Source: Parapristionchus giblindavisi (Eukaryota; Nematoda; Chromadorea; Rhabditida; Diplogasteridae). From it: a stretch of DNA of 64,000 nucleotides. The position numbers were made by a program, and so were the translations under genes. The notes under the pieces are model-generated. The model was given only the letters and a program-made list of their open reading frames with translations, ran no database searches and was not told the origin of the DNA. The DNA lies in NCBI GenBank assembly GCA_943737045.1, contig CALSFV010000341.1, positions 186,001 through 250,000 on the forward strand, written 5' to 3'. Below, piece by piece: positions 23,854 to 35,372 of the stretch (positions within the stretch are counted from its first letter, which is position 1; each line of letters starts with the position of its first letter).

Positions 23854-24311
23854 ACTAGGGTTGTTTCTGTGAAACAAACCTTTTGCCGGTGAACGAGACG
23901 TGACAAGTGTAGGTGGAGGATCTCTGGCAAACGCCTCCGCCTCGCCTGTGACTGTGACATCACGTTCGTCGGCAAACCGTTTGCATCATGGATAGATACA
24001 AATAACCTATCACTTGCTTGATTCACACATCAAACTATTTCCATTGAAAGTAGGGAGTTCTGATAAATATTTGGAGTGAATGGACGTAAAAAAGGGATAT
24101 GGGCTGAAGAAAGATACATTTTTTGCCTTATGAATCTTCCTCTCCGTCCCCTTTTTCGCCCCTTTGAAGAAGATATGACAGAATAAAGGGAAAATGAATA
24201 GATTGATGATTGTGAAGCATTTTAGGGAGAAGAAAAAGAAGAACGATTAATTTAGATGAATATGCATGAATACTCTGACCATCGCATAAATAGTTGACTT
24301 TTGGGGCTAGG

Positions 24312-24684
24312 TTAAAGAAGGGGACCCACGAGATTTGGGCTGCGCTATTGACATGAAGAACGTGGGACATAGGAAGCGACATTCCTTTCTCTATTAGATT
24401 TGACTTGTTGAAGGCGTAGAGCGTGTGGCTCAGTGGTAAGTAGTCAGCGCTTGTAACCGCACCACGTGGGTTCGATTCCCGTTTGCAATTTTCTATATAT
24501 TTGTACTTTAATTTCAAAAACTCGCGCCTTTCCCTGGACTTATCAATGAACTTTAGGCCCGAATTACGGTATTCCGGGGCATCTAAAATTTTAGAGAAAA
24601 TTGTTTTTGTATACAAGGAGATGTGAGCCATAGTTCTGCCTGGCCAGTTTAGTCACGAAAAAACTCGTGGGTCCCCTTCTTTAA
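24312..24684 (+). mobile_element. TTAA-flanked element with tRNA-like Pol III promoter
   Basis: TTAA at 24312 and 24681 flanks inverted ends AGAAGGGGACCCACGAG and CTCGTGGGTCCCCTTCT. Inside, 24417-24487 carries an A box (TGGCTCAGTGGTAAG) and B box (GGGTTCGATTCCCG), followed by CAAAAACTCGCGCCTTTCCC. The same internal order, with different termini, occurs at 34089-34434. TTAA duplications suggest piggyBac-type mobilisation of a tRNA-derived cargo. Confidence 0.7.
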
Positions 24685-24694
24685 GTGAAAGTAG

Positions 24695-24790
24695 TTAAAG
24701 GGACTCCCAAACTAACCACACTCTCTCGCTTTCTTTGTCTACGAGAGAGCATTGCCGAGCAAAATTAGCTTGGGGTGTGCCTGAAAAGGG
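24695..24790. mobile_element. Family C MITE
   Basis: Starts TTAAAGGGACTCC next to the element just upstream. It contains CACTCTCTCGCTTTCTTTGTCT with mirrored ACGAGAGAG and ends AAATTAGCTTGGGGTGTGCC. The right TTAA is not evident. Confidence 0.5.
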
Positions 24791-24808
24791 AGAGAAGCCT
24801 TATGCTCG

Positions 24809-25265
24809 GTTCAGAACTTGGAAAATGCAAGAAAATGCGGAAAATGCTGTTCAAAAGTTCAGGTGGAAAATGCTCGAAAATGCTCGATTTTGGATCGAAA
24901 AAGATGGTTTTGTACACTTTAAAAGCGTTGAACCTCGTTGTTTCATGGAAAACAGCGAACTTAGGTCATTTATAAAGTATGCTGCTGAAATAAATATCGT
25001 ATGATCCTTTTTTGATCACTTTAAGCCGAAAATCAACGAAAATGCTGCGAAAAATCAACCTAGCGAGTCCATATTTAAAAATATCACTTATCATCAATAA
25101 AATGCGTCCGTAACACTGTTTGCGACCAATAAACGTTGATGTTAAACAAAAAAAACCATTAAAATTTGCTTAAAATCCTCGAAAATGAGCATTTTCAGAG
25201 CATTTTCCGGCTGAACTTCTGAACAGCATTTTCCGCATTTTCGTGCATTTTCCAAGTTCTGAACA
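24809..25265. mobile_element. Inverted-repeat element with AAAATGC-rich arms
   Basis: Left arm (about 24809-24895; GTTCAGAACTTGG, repeated GAAAATGC) is mirrored at 25177-25265 (GCATTTTCC repeats, CCAAGTTCTGAAC). The interior of about 280 bp has no recognisable ORF. Confidence 0.6.
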
Positions 25266-28137
25266 CTGCATAAGTCAAGTACCGTAATATAATCAACAGC
25301 CAGAATTATTTTAGAAATTTTGTGGTGTGAATTATCAAATTTTCAAAGGTTTTGCTGGAATTCATCGTTTTCCAAATGCGTTTATGTAGTATATTCGAAA
25401 AACGAGCTAAATAAAAATTCGCCGAGAAGATATCTTCGCTAGGAGTAAAATAATATAAAAAATTGCATGGGTAAATTAAATAAATGATTTTAAATAAATA
25501 AATAAATAAATGTTTTACATGAACAGTATGCAAAGTAAGTAAGTTTGAATGAGTTGAATCTTATTCGAAAGTAATAAAATCAGTGAAAAGATGGATATCG
25601 GATACTTTATGTACAAGATGGGAGACTATAAAAAGTGTTGCGTTTTCCAGTGAAGGGTCAGGGAGGAAGAGGGAGAGGGAGAGGGAGAGGGAGAGGGAGA
25701 GGGAGAGGGAGAGGTTGAAACCATTCAAGAAAGGAACCATAAGAGCAAATTGAGAAGCTTTCTCTTTGTCTCATTCTATTGGTATGATGTTACATGAATA
25801 ATTTATACAATTCGCTTCCACCTCTCCCTTTTGCCTCCCTCTCCCTCTCCCTCTTGATCTTCCCCCGATGGCATGGTTGTTTGAATAGATAGTTGATGAG
25901 TCTAATCGTCTCCTCTAAAGGGAAGGTCCATTCAATTTCCTCATTCATAGAGGGAACCAATACGGATTGAGTTACGTTTTGTATATGATGATATCTATCA
26001 ATGCATGTTGGTACTACTTCGAGAAACACCGGACTAATCCAAAAGACTTCCTAAGCGAAGCGAAGAGCAGGAATTGGATCGCTATGCATAACAGAGCCTT
26101 CGACCTAACGAACTCTTGATAAATGTGATTTAAATGAAATGAAATGAATCCAAAAGAATAACATAAATGCTTAGTATAAAAGGCCCATTCCTTCGTGTTT
26201 ATCGGTGATTTATCTCTGATAAGACCCTATACCGTCCAATAATAAACTATGCGGTAAAATAAGTTAAAACTGCGACAAAATTAAACCGACCGCAGGATAG
26301 TTTATGCAACTTGTAATATATCGTTACGTTTGCCTTCATACGCCGGAGGTTACGGAGCAGGGGCGTATGTATGGTGAATGTAACATAAGACACGATTGGA
26401 CTCTTTGGAGACCCAGCTGCCATAATACAGTAATCGGTAGATAAATAAAGTTGGGAAGGGTGTGATCCCCTAGCTTGCGATAGGCGACGAAGACGGATAT
26501 ACTAACAATAAGTAACTAAGTAAGTAAATAAATAAAGCCGTTGTAGTGTAATGTAAATGAGGGAAATGAAGAATCATAAAAAAAGTTCATCAAGAGCAGA
26601 AACCAACCGAGATTTGTGGTGAAGACGAGGTGAAAAGACAATGGGGGATTTCGCACTTTGGAGGGAGTGGGAGAGATTCTTGAGGGAGAAGGAGAGATAG
26701 AAAGGTAGACGGAGAGATGGAGACAGCCACAAAATAGCCCGGTGCACTTCTCACTTTCGCTCACATAAACCAACAAACAGATATGATCTCATTTATCAGA
26801 ATGGAGAGGGAGGCTTAGTTTATATACGAAGAACATCTACTACGGAACATCGTTTGTAACATTTCAAACAATTCGTTGAGATCAACTAGACACGCCTATA
26901 CGCAACACTTCAGTTTTACAGTGTTGCGTATAGGCGGGCTCTCCCTTTTTAACTCGCCGTTGCTAACGGAATCCTATGCGGTGGGCGGTGGTTTTTTAAC
27001 GATATGAGGTGGCTCCACTGACCCACGGAAATATCATGGAAAATGAAGAGGCAACTGTTTACAATTTATGATTTGTTCATAAGCCACGAAAAGAAAAGAA
27101 AAAGAGGCAAGAGAGTGTGTAAAATGAAGAGAGTTTTCTCTGATTATTTCTTTTCTTTTCGCCACTTTTTGCAGAAAATCTGAATATAATGAAAGACATT
27201 GATCAATATTCATCTTCATTGAGTACGTAAAATCATCAAGTGTTTCCCCCATCTTCAAGGTGGATTAACACTGTGGGAGATTCACCCAATTCTCTACCTC
27301 TTGGATCTCTCCCTCTACCCAATCTCTCCCTCTCCCTCTCCCTCTTCCTCTCTCTACCCTCGACGCAATGATATTGTTGTGCATACTAATGAATTCAAGT
27401 GACTAGATACTCTTCGTGGAGTGGATGTGAAAAACGGAACAATGGAGACAGTTTAAGGACATTCACAAGGATACAGTATTGCACAAAGGTACAGTACTAC
27501 CGGAAATACTGTGGGATACTGTAATTATGGTAGTACCGGAAATATTGTAGGATACTGTAATTACGGTAGTTCCGGAAATGCTGCAGGATGATGTAATTAC
27601 GGTACAACCTGAAATACTGTAGAATACTGTAATTACAGTAGCACGGGAAACACAGTAGTTTACTGTAACTACGGCAGTACGGAACAAGTATAACAGCTTA
27701 TAACTAGCTAACTAGCTTATAACAGCTTAGTACAGCTTATAACAAACTTGAATTACGTATATTTTTGATACGCCGAGGAATACGGTATTGGACAAATGTA
27801 CGGTTGAACCGAAAAAGCTGTATTAGATACAATGAGAAGGGTGATACTGCAAGGTACAATGGAGAGAGAGAGAAGACAGGACGGTAGAACTGAGGAAGCA
27901 ACAACAACCTACTGTACTTCTTCCGTAACCAACAGTAAGATCAGACAAAACAGTAAGCAACGGAAAAGGTACAATAGAATTGAAAGAACAAATAATGAAT
28001 TTACAAATCATTCAAATGTACTCACTGATTATTAGAGGGACACTGTTTCGGTCAAAGATTCTAGACAGTGAACCTCTACTATTATAGAATAGTGGAAAGG
28101 AATTAGTGTGTGCCTCTGAATCGTCCTTTCAAAGATA
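25266..28137. other. Gene-poor stretch
   Basis: Short GGGAGA tracts (25668-25712; mirrored 25828-25850), a hairpin at 26893-26936 (CGCCTATACGCAACACT with its exact complement), and loose repeats of TACTGTAATTACGGTAGTAC-like units at 27490-27680. No exon with recognisable protein similarity was found. Confidence 0.5.
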
Positions 28138-28139
28138 TC

Positions 28140-28261
28140 TTAAAGGCGCACTACAAGCTAATTTGAAACCCTCCGCTCTGGTGATGCTCTCTCGCTTTCT
28201 TTGTTTGCGAGAGAGTATTGTCAATGCGGAGAGTGAAATTAGCTTGGGGGTATGCCCTTAA
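28140..28261. mobile_element. Family C MITE, best copy
   Basis: TTAA at 28140 and 28258 flank AAGGCGCACTACAAGC and mirrored GCTTGGGGGTATGCCC ends. Interior pairs CCCTCCGCTCTGG with GCGGAGAGTG, and CTCTCTCGC with GCGAGAGAG around TTTCTTTGTTT. Confidence 0.7.
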
Positions 28262-29038
28262 GAGAATCAGAACGACCGCACAACATACAAATTCTCTCTT
28301 CACAGGGAATTCATTTCGTCCAACCTTACCGCAAATTTGGGTTCACCCTACGATCTAAAGGGAGGGATAGAGAAAGGGAGAGGGAGAGGGAGAGGGAGAT
28401 GGAGAGGCAGAGGCAGAGGGAGAGAGCCACGGGAGAGAGGGAGAGGTAGAAAGAGTAGCGCTCCCATTGATTGCTTACTTCATTCGTTTTCTGTTTTTAT
28501 CCCGAGGTCAAATGCTAAAAAGAGATGACAGATATATCTGTTTCTCTAAATCTCACTTAATCTCCCCCTCTACCCCTCTCCCCTCCCTCTCCAACTCCTC
28601 TCTCTCTCTCCCTCTCCCTCTCCCTCTCCCTCTCCCTCTCCCTCTCTCCTTCTCCCTCTCCCTTCCCGCAATTCCCGCAAGTAGTGACAGACCAGTCATT
28701 ACTGCACATTTCCTTCTGATTTCATTCAAGGTCAATAAATTAATACAGTACGATTATAACACTTTCGACCTTTTCCAAATCAGATTCATTTCAATGGAAT
28801 TTACTTTTACTAATTTCCTTTGCCCTCAAAGTCAGGAGTATGCAAATGGAGAAGTGGAGCCTCACCACTACAGTATGGACGTCTTTTAACCGGAATCGGT
28901 CGAAAGGCAAGCTTAGAGTGCCCTGGAGAGATGACTTGGGCCGGGCTATTGGCAACTGGTGGAATGGTACCATATCACGGTTTTTGGCCCACCCTCATCC
29001 AGAAACTACTACTTAAAATGATAAAATTGATTGATATA

Positions 29039-29131
29039 TTAAAAGCACACCCATCTCTCTCGTAGTCAAAGAAAGCGAGAAAGTGTGACCAGAGCGGAAA
29101 GGTTCAAATGAGCTCGGGTGCCACTTTTTTA
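29039..29131. mobile_element. Family C MITE
   Basis: TTAAAAGCACACCC at the left, a central CTCTCTCGTAGTC / AAGCGAGAAAGTG pair and AGAGCGGA...GAGCTCGGGTGCC at the right. Confidence 0.5.
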
Positions 29132-30063
29132 GAATGGTTATTATAATAAATCAGGGATAGTGAACATCAATGATTTGCATTGAACTCGAAAGAGGTCACT
29201 GATTTTGTATTCTCTATTCATTCGTTCTAACCCTTACTTACAATTAATTCTTATGCAAACAACCCCATTTTATATGTTTTATTCAGGAAAAAAGCTACTA
29301 TTTATAATAATACCATCGTGACCAAGACCGACCATTATTATCCAATCGACCCCATTTCATATATTTCAGTAATGTTTTTTTTATTAATAATAAGTATTTA
29401 TCGTTTTTACCTTTTAAATCCAAAAAAATCTGTTGTAGAGTAGAGATAAAATAAAGAAAAGCCAACAGAATTGTAATAGCCAACAATAACCCATAGCTGT
29501 ACGTTACGTTTATTGTCCTTTTTTTCTGCCAGACTGTTACAAAGCTTCTTTAATACTGCGATTGTGACCAATAAACTAAATGTGGATAGAACTAGTGAAG
29601 AAATGAAGACAAAAAAATGGCTGGTTTTAATGATTTCGTATGTGGAGAGGTCCTTTCTTTTATTATTTTATTTTATATATTTAACCCACAATCAAGTATT
29701 TTATCTTCATCCCTAGTGTTAAATAAAACCCATATAAGATTGTTGCATCGATTTCCTTGATACAGGGAAGAGTTTTGTGTCCAAAAGACAATGTGTCGGA
29801 AATGGATGGAGAAATGAAGGATGGGAAAGTGGCAAAGTTTTCTATTGAATTCAAATTATACTTAATGATCCATCCTCTCCTTTTATGTTCTAAAAGAGAC
29901 GTAATGGAGCCAATTTCATCAATGATATCGTAAAGGGACCATACCGCATTTAACAAAAACTCCCAACTTTTGAAAAGATTATCATTTAAAATTCTTTCCA
30001 GAGTCCCATTTTGAGATATTTTTTCTTTCAGTTGAAGTAATTAGTAATCATTTTAAGCTATTA

Positions 30064-31331
30064 TTAGGAGAATTCATAAGTAACGCTCGTTTTTCGCTTT
30101 CCAAAAAAATTGTCAGAAAAATTTAATAAACCATGGAGAATTCTAGAAATATTTTCCATTCGTATCGGTCACCTTCTGCCTTCTACCCGGCAGTTTGTGG
30201 ATCCCTTCGTGATAAAAGGACTGGGGCAAATTCCGGAAATAGGCGTCGAGTTCGGTATGGATAGTGGTTCGGTCTTTAAAGCTTTGCCATTTGAGGAAGT
30301 GATGGAGCACCGCGAAGAGGTGACAACCATAGTCGGCAAGGCCGGGTGAGTACGGAGAGTGGGGAAGTACAGTTCAGTCATATCCCGTTAGCTCAGCGTG
30401 GGTCCTTATTTCGGTGTGAGGTCGACCGTTGTCATGTTGAAATTAGATCCGAGTGTCCTTCCTGCGTGGGGGGGGGGTGGAGTCTTAGCTTCCGCAGCTG
30501 GAGAGTGTAGACATGTGTCGTGATAGTCGTACCCTCGGGGAGGAGTTCCCAGTACTCGACTCCCCGTACCGAATACCAGATGCACAACATCAACTTTTTG
30601 ATGGTGAAAATCGGGTTTGGGGGCATCTGCTTTCTATTCGCGCTCACCGAACCATAGTCTCTTTGGCTCTTTGTAACCGTAGGGCACCCACTTTTCATCA
30701 CCGGTTATAACGTTGACCAGCCAAACAAGCCGACGACGTAGAGTTAGAAAAGTCTTTGCCATGTACAGTCGGCGATCTTGTTGACGTCGGATAGGACGTT
30801 GGGTAGACATCTTCCCTATTTTCACTTATTTCCGAGAGTGTGTAGGCCATGTACCACAGTGCTCTGGCTGACCCCAAGTGCCCTTGCAATATCACCGGTA
30901 TCGGGATACCGATCAGCTCTTTCCTCTTGGAGCAATCGATCGAGATCCACCTCCGGTAGGCGTCTAGGTTGATCTTCATTTTCGAGGGAAAAGTCCTGTT
31001 TCTCGAATTTGAAGGCTCACTTTCTCACCGCTATTACGTGAGGCACATGTGAGGAGTACACCTCTACTAGGCGATGTTGGAAGTCAGGGCGTTTCAAGCC
31101 CGAGAGGGAGAGGAATAAAATAACGTTGCTAATGTGAATTCCGTCGGGGGCGAAATTGTGCGGTTTTTTCGACTGGAGGACACGCGGGAAGTGAATCGAA
31201 AACATCCGTAGGATATTCGAGGGACAGCCTATCTAGTGTATACAGCATGGATGCTGGCAATAACAACAGAGCAAGAACGAGGCGACTGAAGTTGGGACAA
31301 AAAAACGAGCGTTACTTATGAATTCACCTAA
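30064..31331 (-). mobile_element. mariner-type DNA transposon, full length but dead
   Basis: Terminal inverted repeats of about 28 bp (TTAGGAGAATTCATAAG... and mirrored ...CTTATGAATTCACCTAA) are flanked by TA on both sides. Length of 1268 bp is normal for a mariner. The transposase is on the minus strand and broken in several places. Confidence 0.85.
30170..30980 (-). pseudogene. mariner transposase relic
   Basis: Motifs occur in correct order but in different frames: ITGDEKWV (first catalytic Asp, about 30710), KKLMLCIWYSVRGVEYWELLP (split over frames; about 30600), HDNGRPH (second Asp, about 30445) and LPHSPYSPGL (about 30340). Stops and frame changes separate them, and a run of nine G's near 30470 is one likely lesion. 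In an intact element this enzyme excises and inserts the transposon at TA sites. Confidence 0.8.
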
Positions 31332-31841
31332 TAGTTTCAAGGTCTAAATTCAAATTTTAACCGGAAACTATAAATTCCCGGACCGGAAGTTCGTCGGAAG
31401 TACTTATTATCCCTATAAACACGCTGAAGACATTATGATCGCATATTGGTTAATTACAGGGCAAAGTCGACATTCTCTCTTCTAATACTCCTTGTGTGGT
31501 CTAAAACAGCTAGACAAGAGTGATAAAATGGCTTTATTGTGATTTAATAGAGCAATGATACCGTAAAAAAGTGGATAAAATGAGAGGTTGAATGATCGGG
31601 GATGGACACTGACTGCGTGGGCTTGGACACTCTTTCAGTCACAAATATTTCCGTTCCGTCTTAGCCTTCTTCTTCTCCTTTATTAGGTACAATATATCAT
31701 TCCTCTTTTTAGTAGTCTAATGAGATAGTTCACAGTCAAGGCTATTCACACTCTTTTAGTGACACCCAACCTTTTTTTTCATAAACGTATAATATTTCTT
31801 ACCTATGAATCAATGGATGTTTACCAAATCTGATATTATAG
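31332..31841. other. Gene-poor stretch
   Basis: AT-rich sequence with no recognised exon, tRNA or inverted repeat. Confidence 0.4.
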
Positions 31842-31965
31842 TTAAAGGGATACCACGAGCGAATTTCACTCGCCACATTGGCAACACTCTCTCGCAGACA
31901 AAGAAAGCGATAGAGTGTGGCCAGAGCGGAGAATTTCAAATTGGCTAGGGTTCTACTTTTTAGCT
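31842..31965. mobile_element. Family C MITE
   Basis: Begins TTAAAGGGATACC. It contains AACACTCTCTCGC, mirrored later as GAGTGTGGCC, then AGAGCGGAGA and ends ATTGGCTAGGG. Confidence 0.55.
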
Positions 31966-32261
31966 ATTTTTTTTCGTTTAGCTGAAACAAAAAATATTCT
32001 AAACTATATCGAAGAAGTTCGCACTTCTGTCTATCCAGATCACTGCCCTAACCACTGTGCGATCTGTCCCAATCATTTGACATCCTGTATCAACATAGAT
32101 TTTGGTAGAATTCATATAATCGATAGAAATAAAGGAGAACATTATAAATACTCGTGTTTGAAAAGATGTTAAACTGACAATGAGAATCATCTCTGTTTTG
32201 GTCCTTTTTTACTCTAAGATAACGATCTCTTTCACAGAAATGACAGATGGTTTAGCGCACC

Positions 32262-32594
32262 TTTCTGTTCCTCTTCCTCTACCTCTACCTCTACCTCTAC
32301 CTCTACCTCTCCCATCTCTCCCTCTACCTCTACCTCTCCCTCTTCCTCTACCTCTACCTCTCCCATCTCTCCCTCTACCTCTATCTCTACCTCTCCCATC
32401 TCTCCCTCTACCTCTCCCATCTCTCCCTCTACCTCTACCTCTCCCTCTTCCTCTACCTCTACCTCTCCCATCTCTCCCTCTACCTCTATCTCTACCTCTC
32501 CCATCTCTCCCTCTACCTCTCCCATCTCTCCCTCTACCTCTATCTCTACCTCTCCCATCTCTCCCTCTACCTCTACCTCTACCTCTACCTCTTC
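32262..32594. repeat. CCTCTA-based minisatellite with higher-order structure
   Basis: CCTCTACC-type units interrupted at regular places by CTCCCATCTCTCC. The same composite of roughly 130 bp (CCTCTTCCTCTACC...ATCTCTACC) occurs twice. Long open frames on both strands are low-complexity artefacts. Confidence 0.9.
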
Positions 32595-33184
32595 TCAATC
32601 TCCATAGAACACAGTACTTTAGAACCTGTTCTTCTACCATTTAGTCATAGGGGACAAGTGCCATATGGGAGGTCTTGAAAGGAAATCGAAAGTGATCTTC
32701 ATTAATGATTCTGTGAATACGGCATTTTAATCCATTTCAAACTACTTTTGATGTACATGATATATACTGGGGATTCAACGGGGAGTTTCTAAAAAAATAT
32801 TTTTATTTATTCATGTTGAACGAAGCGCAGTGTTTCAATCGGTATTCGCAGTTGATCTTTGATCTTTCATTTCAGGAATTTCATCGTTCACTTCTGCTAT
32901 TTAATGGCTCGTTAAAAAATTGTGGAAAACCGTAATCGGCGACTTTCCACCCGTTGAAAAAGTACCCGGAAAGTCCAAAATGGAAACACGAATTTTGAAT
33001 TCACGCAATAAACAGATTATTGTAACGCAGTATAACACCTCACTGATTTCGGTAAGCTATACAAAGTACATCAAAGATACGAAATATGATTGTGAACTAC
33101 AGTAACCTATCGCAACCCGGTTTGATTTGTCAAAACAAATGCGAATGTCAGATTTCAGTAAAACTGGTTAGAATCAGGGATGGG

Positions 33185-33295
33185 ATTTTACGTTTACGGA
33201 TTTTACGGATATAACGGATTTTACGGTATTGGCCGTAAACTATTTATTTTACGGATTTCGTAAAATAAAAATCCGTAAAATAGTTTAAAGAAAGA
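33185..33295. repeat. Degenerate TTTTACGGAT repeat with inverted symmetry
   Basis: Several TTTTACGGAT units on plus face mirrored ATCCGTAAAA units, so the stretch can fold into a hairpin. No gene was seen on either side (32600-34088). Confidence 0.5.
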
Positions 33296-34088
33296 AATCC
33301 TTTAAAATAAAAGAAAATTGAACAAAAAAAATGTTTTTTGCTCGCAAAAACTTATACAACAGTTCTATGAGTAGTGTAATTATGTTTTTATTGAACATAG
33401 TCGATTCACGAAAATTTCTGAATTCTCCTAAGTGCAATGAGAACATCCAGAGATGTGGTTTCGACTCATTACAATGTTTAAACTCATATTGCTTCGCCAA
33501 ATTAAGTTGAGAGAGTCTCCTTTTGTTGTTAGTATTTCGATATCGGGAAGCCAGAGATAAATCAAATGAACTACATACGTACCCTATATCTGGTACGGCG
33601 AGTTCATTGGTGTAATAAAATTCATTGTGTTTCTGAGAAATTTTCGAGAAACACTCACTTTTATAGCCAAAAAATCAGTTTTTCGGGTGAAACACATTGA
33701 AGACGGGTTTTCCGCCATTGTGTTCCGAAAAAATTTTTGAAGAGCATACTAATAAGATTCGAATGACACCTTTCCGGTCTCTGTACGATGAAAATGAACC
33801 GAGTTATGGCAATTTCCGTGGTAGATCACAAAAAATCGATAATCTGCGATTATGGCCAAATCAAGTCGATAGGCCTTCTCATGACCCCCAACCACATCCA
33901 CCAATCGATTTTCAAAGAAATCCGAGAGAAAAAAATTTTTCCTAGTAGCAGGCGTACACTTTTACCGGAGACCCGTGATAAAGGCGTACAATGTTTTATA
34001 TAAAGGCGTACTGGGAATAGTTGTATAAGAGGAAATATTGAAATATCGATAATAGTGAATAATCTTTGGACTATTCTTTGAAAAAATA

Positions 34089-34434
34089 TTAAAGGTGGAG
34101 GCCCGCGAATGCTCATGCAAATCTCTTGCATCTCGCTTGTACAAGTGTCAAGAGATATGCAAGAAAAGAGAGTTAGTCGACATCGACCCGTTAGTGCAGT
34201 GGAAACTCTTCTGACTAGATAGCGTATGTTTTCGGGTTCGAATCCTATTGCAACTTTCCTATTTTCAAAAAGCGCGCCTTTGCCTGCGATTGTGAGCATG
34301 ATTCATTCATGATTCTAGTGATCAAGAAGCTGAATTAGCATGAAATAAATAGTCTACGGTATGTAGAATAACTTTTGCTAACTTTCTATCTTCACAGTTT
34401 GTTCACGAAAATATTCGCGGGAGTCCACCTTTAA
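34089..34434 (+). mobile_element. TTAA-flanked element with tRNA-like promoter, second copy
   Basis: TTAA at 34089 and 34431 flank inverted ends AGGTGG(A)...CCCGCGAAT and mirrored ATTCGCGGGAGTCCACCT. Inside, 34195-34260 holds a B box (GGGTTCGAATCC) and then TTCAAAAAGCGCGCCTTTGCC, matching the copy at 24312 internally but not at its termini. A degenerate A box precedes the B box. Confidence 0.65.
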
Positions 34435-34651
34435 CGCCGTTGACACAGAAAAATGGTGTCTTCATAGTGTTTTCGCCCACAAAAGTGGCCCTATGTATAT
34501 TTAAATCGTGGCAAAGTAGAATATAGAAAATGAAAATAACATGCTATCATCAGGTACTCTAGTACAACTTTGTGGGTCTAGTCGTGATCAGGAACATTTA
34601 CTATATGATTACCCTAGCAATGATCACAATGTTTTCCCGTCAACGAAACTC

Positions 34652-34765
34652 TCTATTATAAATCTGTATTTTCTACGCGCTGGCTCTCTCGCTTCCTTTG
34701 TCTACGAGAGAGCGTTGCCAGAGCGGAGAGTAAAATCGCTTGTCTATCTTTCAAAGAGAGATGGC
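34652..34765. mobile_element. Family C MITE, partial
   Basis: CTGGCTCTCTCGCTTCCTTTGTCT with mirrored ACGAGAGAGCGTTGCCAGAGCGGAGAGT, without clear TTAA ends. Confidence 0.5.
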
Positions 34766-35372
34766 TTGAACCAGAATACAGATTGATCTTTGGTCACAGA
34801 CTTTCTTCATTCTGTTGTTGATCTCAAAGTGAACTCTCGAGATTTGACTCAATATTCGCCCTAATTGTATTGTTTTAATAATATAATTCATATATCAAAA
34901 CAAAATATAAGAAGATTCTGGTTGACGGACTGCGATATTTAGAAATTGAGGGTACGATGTATATGAAATTCAAAAGGACAACGAAATAAAAAAAAATATC
35001 AATCAATTGTTCCCTTCTTCTACGTGCATGGAAGATCTCTTCCTCAACGGCATCGAGTTTTGCAATGCGTCCCTCTACCTCATGCATTTCAAGTGCACTT
35101 TAAGTTTTGGAAACCTGCGCGTATTTGTACGCATCATTGCATTCCGAAGCGTATATACTCATCAGTGTTCGGACCCGTGTGAGTTGTCTTTTTTGTTCAT
35201 GAATAGCCATAAAGTAAATGGCATTTAGTAAATGCCGGATGACTTTTATCTATGATCAGTGATACAGTCTAATAACAAAGTACCATGGATCGGCACAATA
35301 ACAAGATTAGCATAACATTTCCCAACCTTACTATATTATGACAGTGCAGGAGTAGCAATCACCACTGCCGCT

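Noticed and set aside
24404..24490. Functional tRNA gene
   Set aside because: A and B boxes are present, but the acceptor and anticodon arms do not pair properly; treated as part of a mobile element.
27463..27687. Frame with GTTVITV-like repeats
   Set aside because: Derived from degenerate TACTGTAATTACGGTAGTAC units; no protein family recognised.
32180..32644. Pro/Leu and Gly/Arg frames in the CCTCTA array
   Set aside because: Same artefact of a simple repeat; there are no splice sites or domains.
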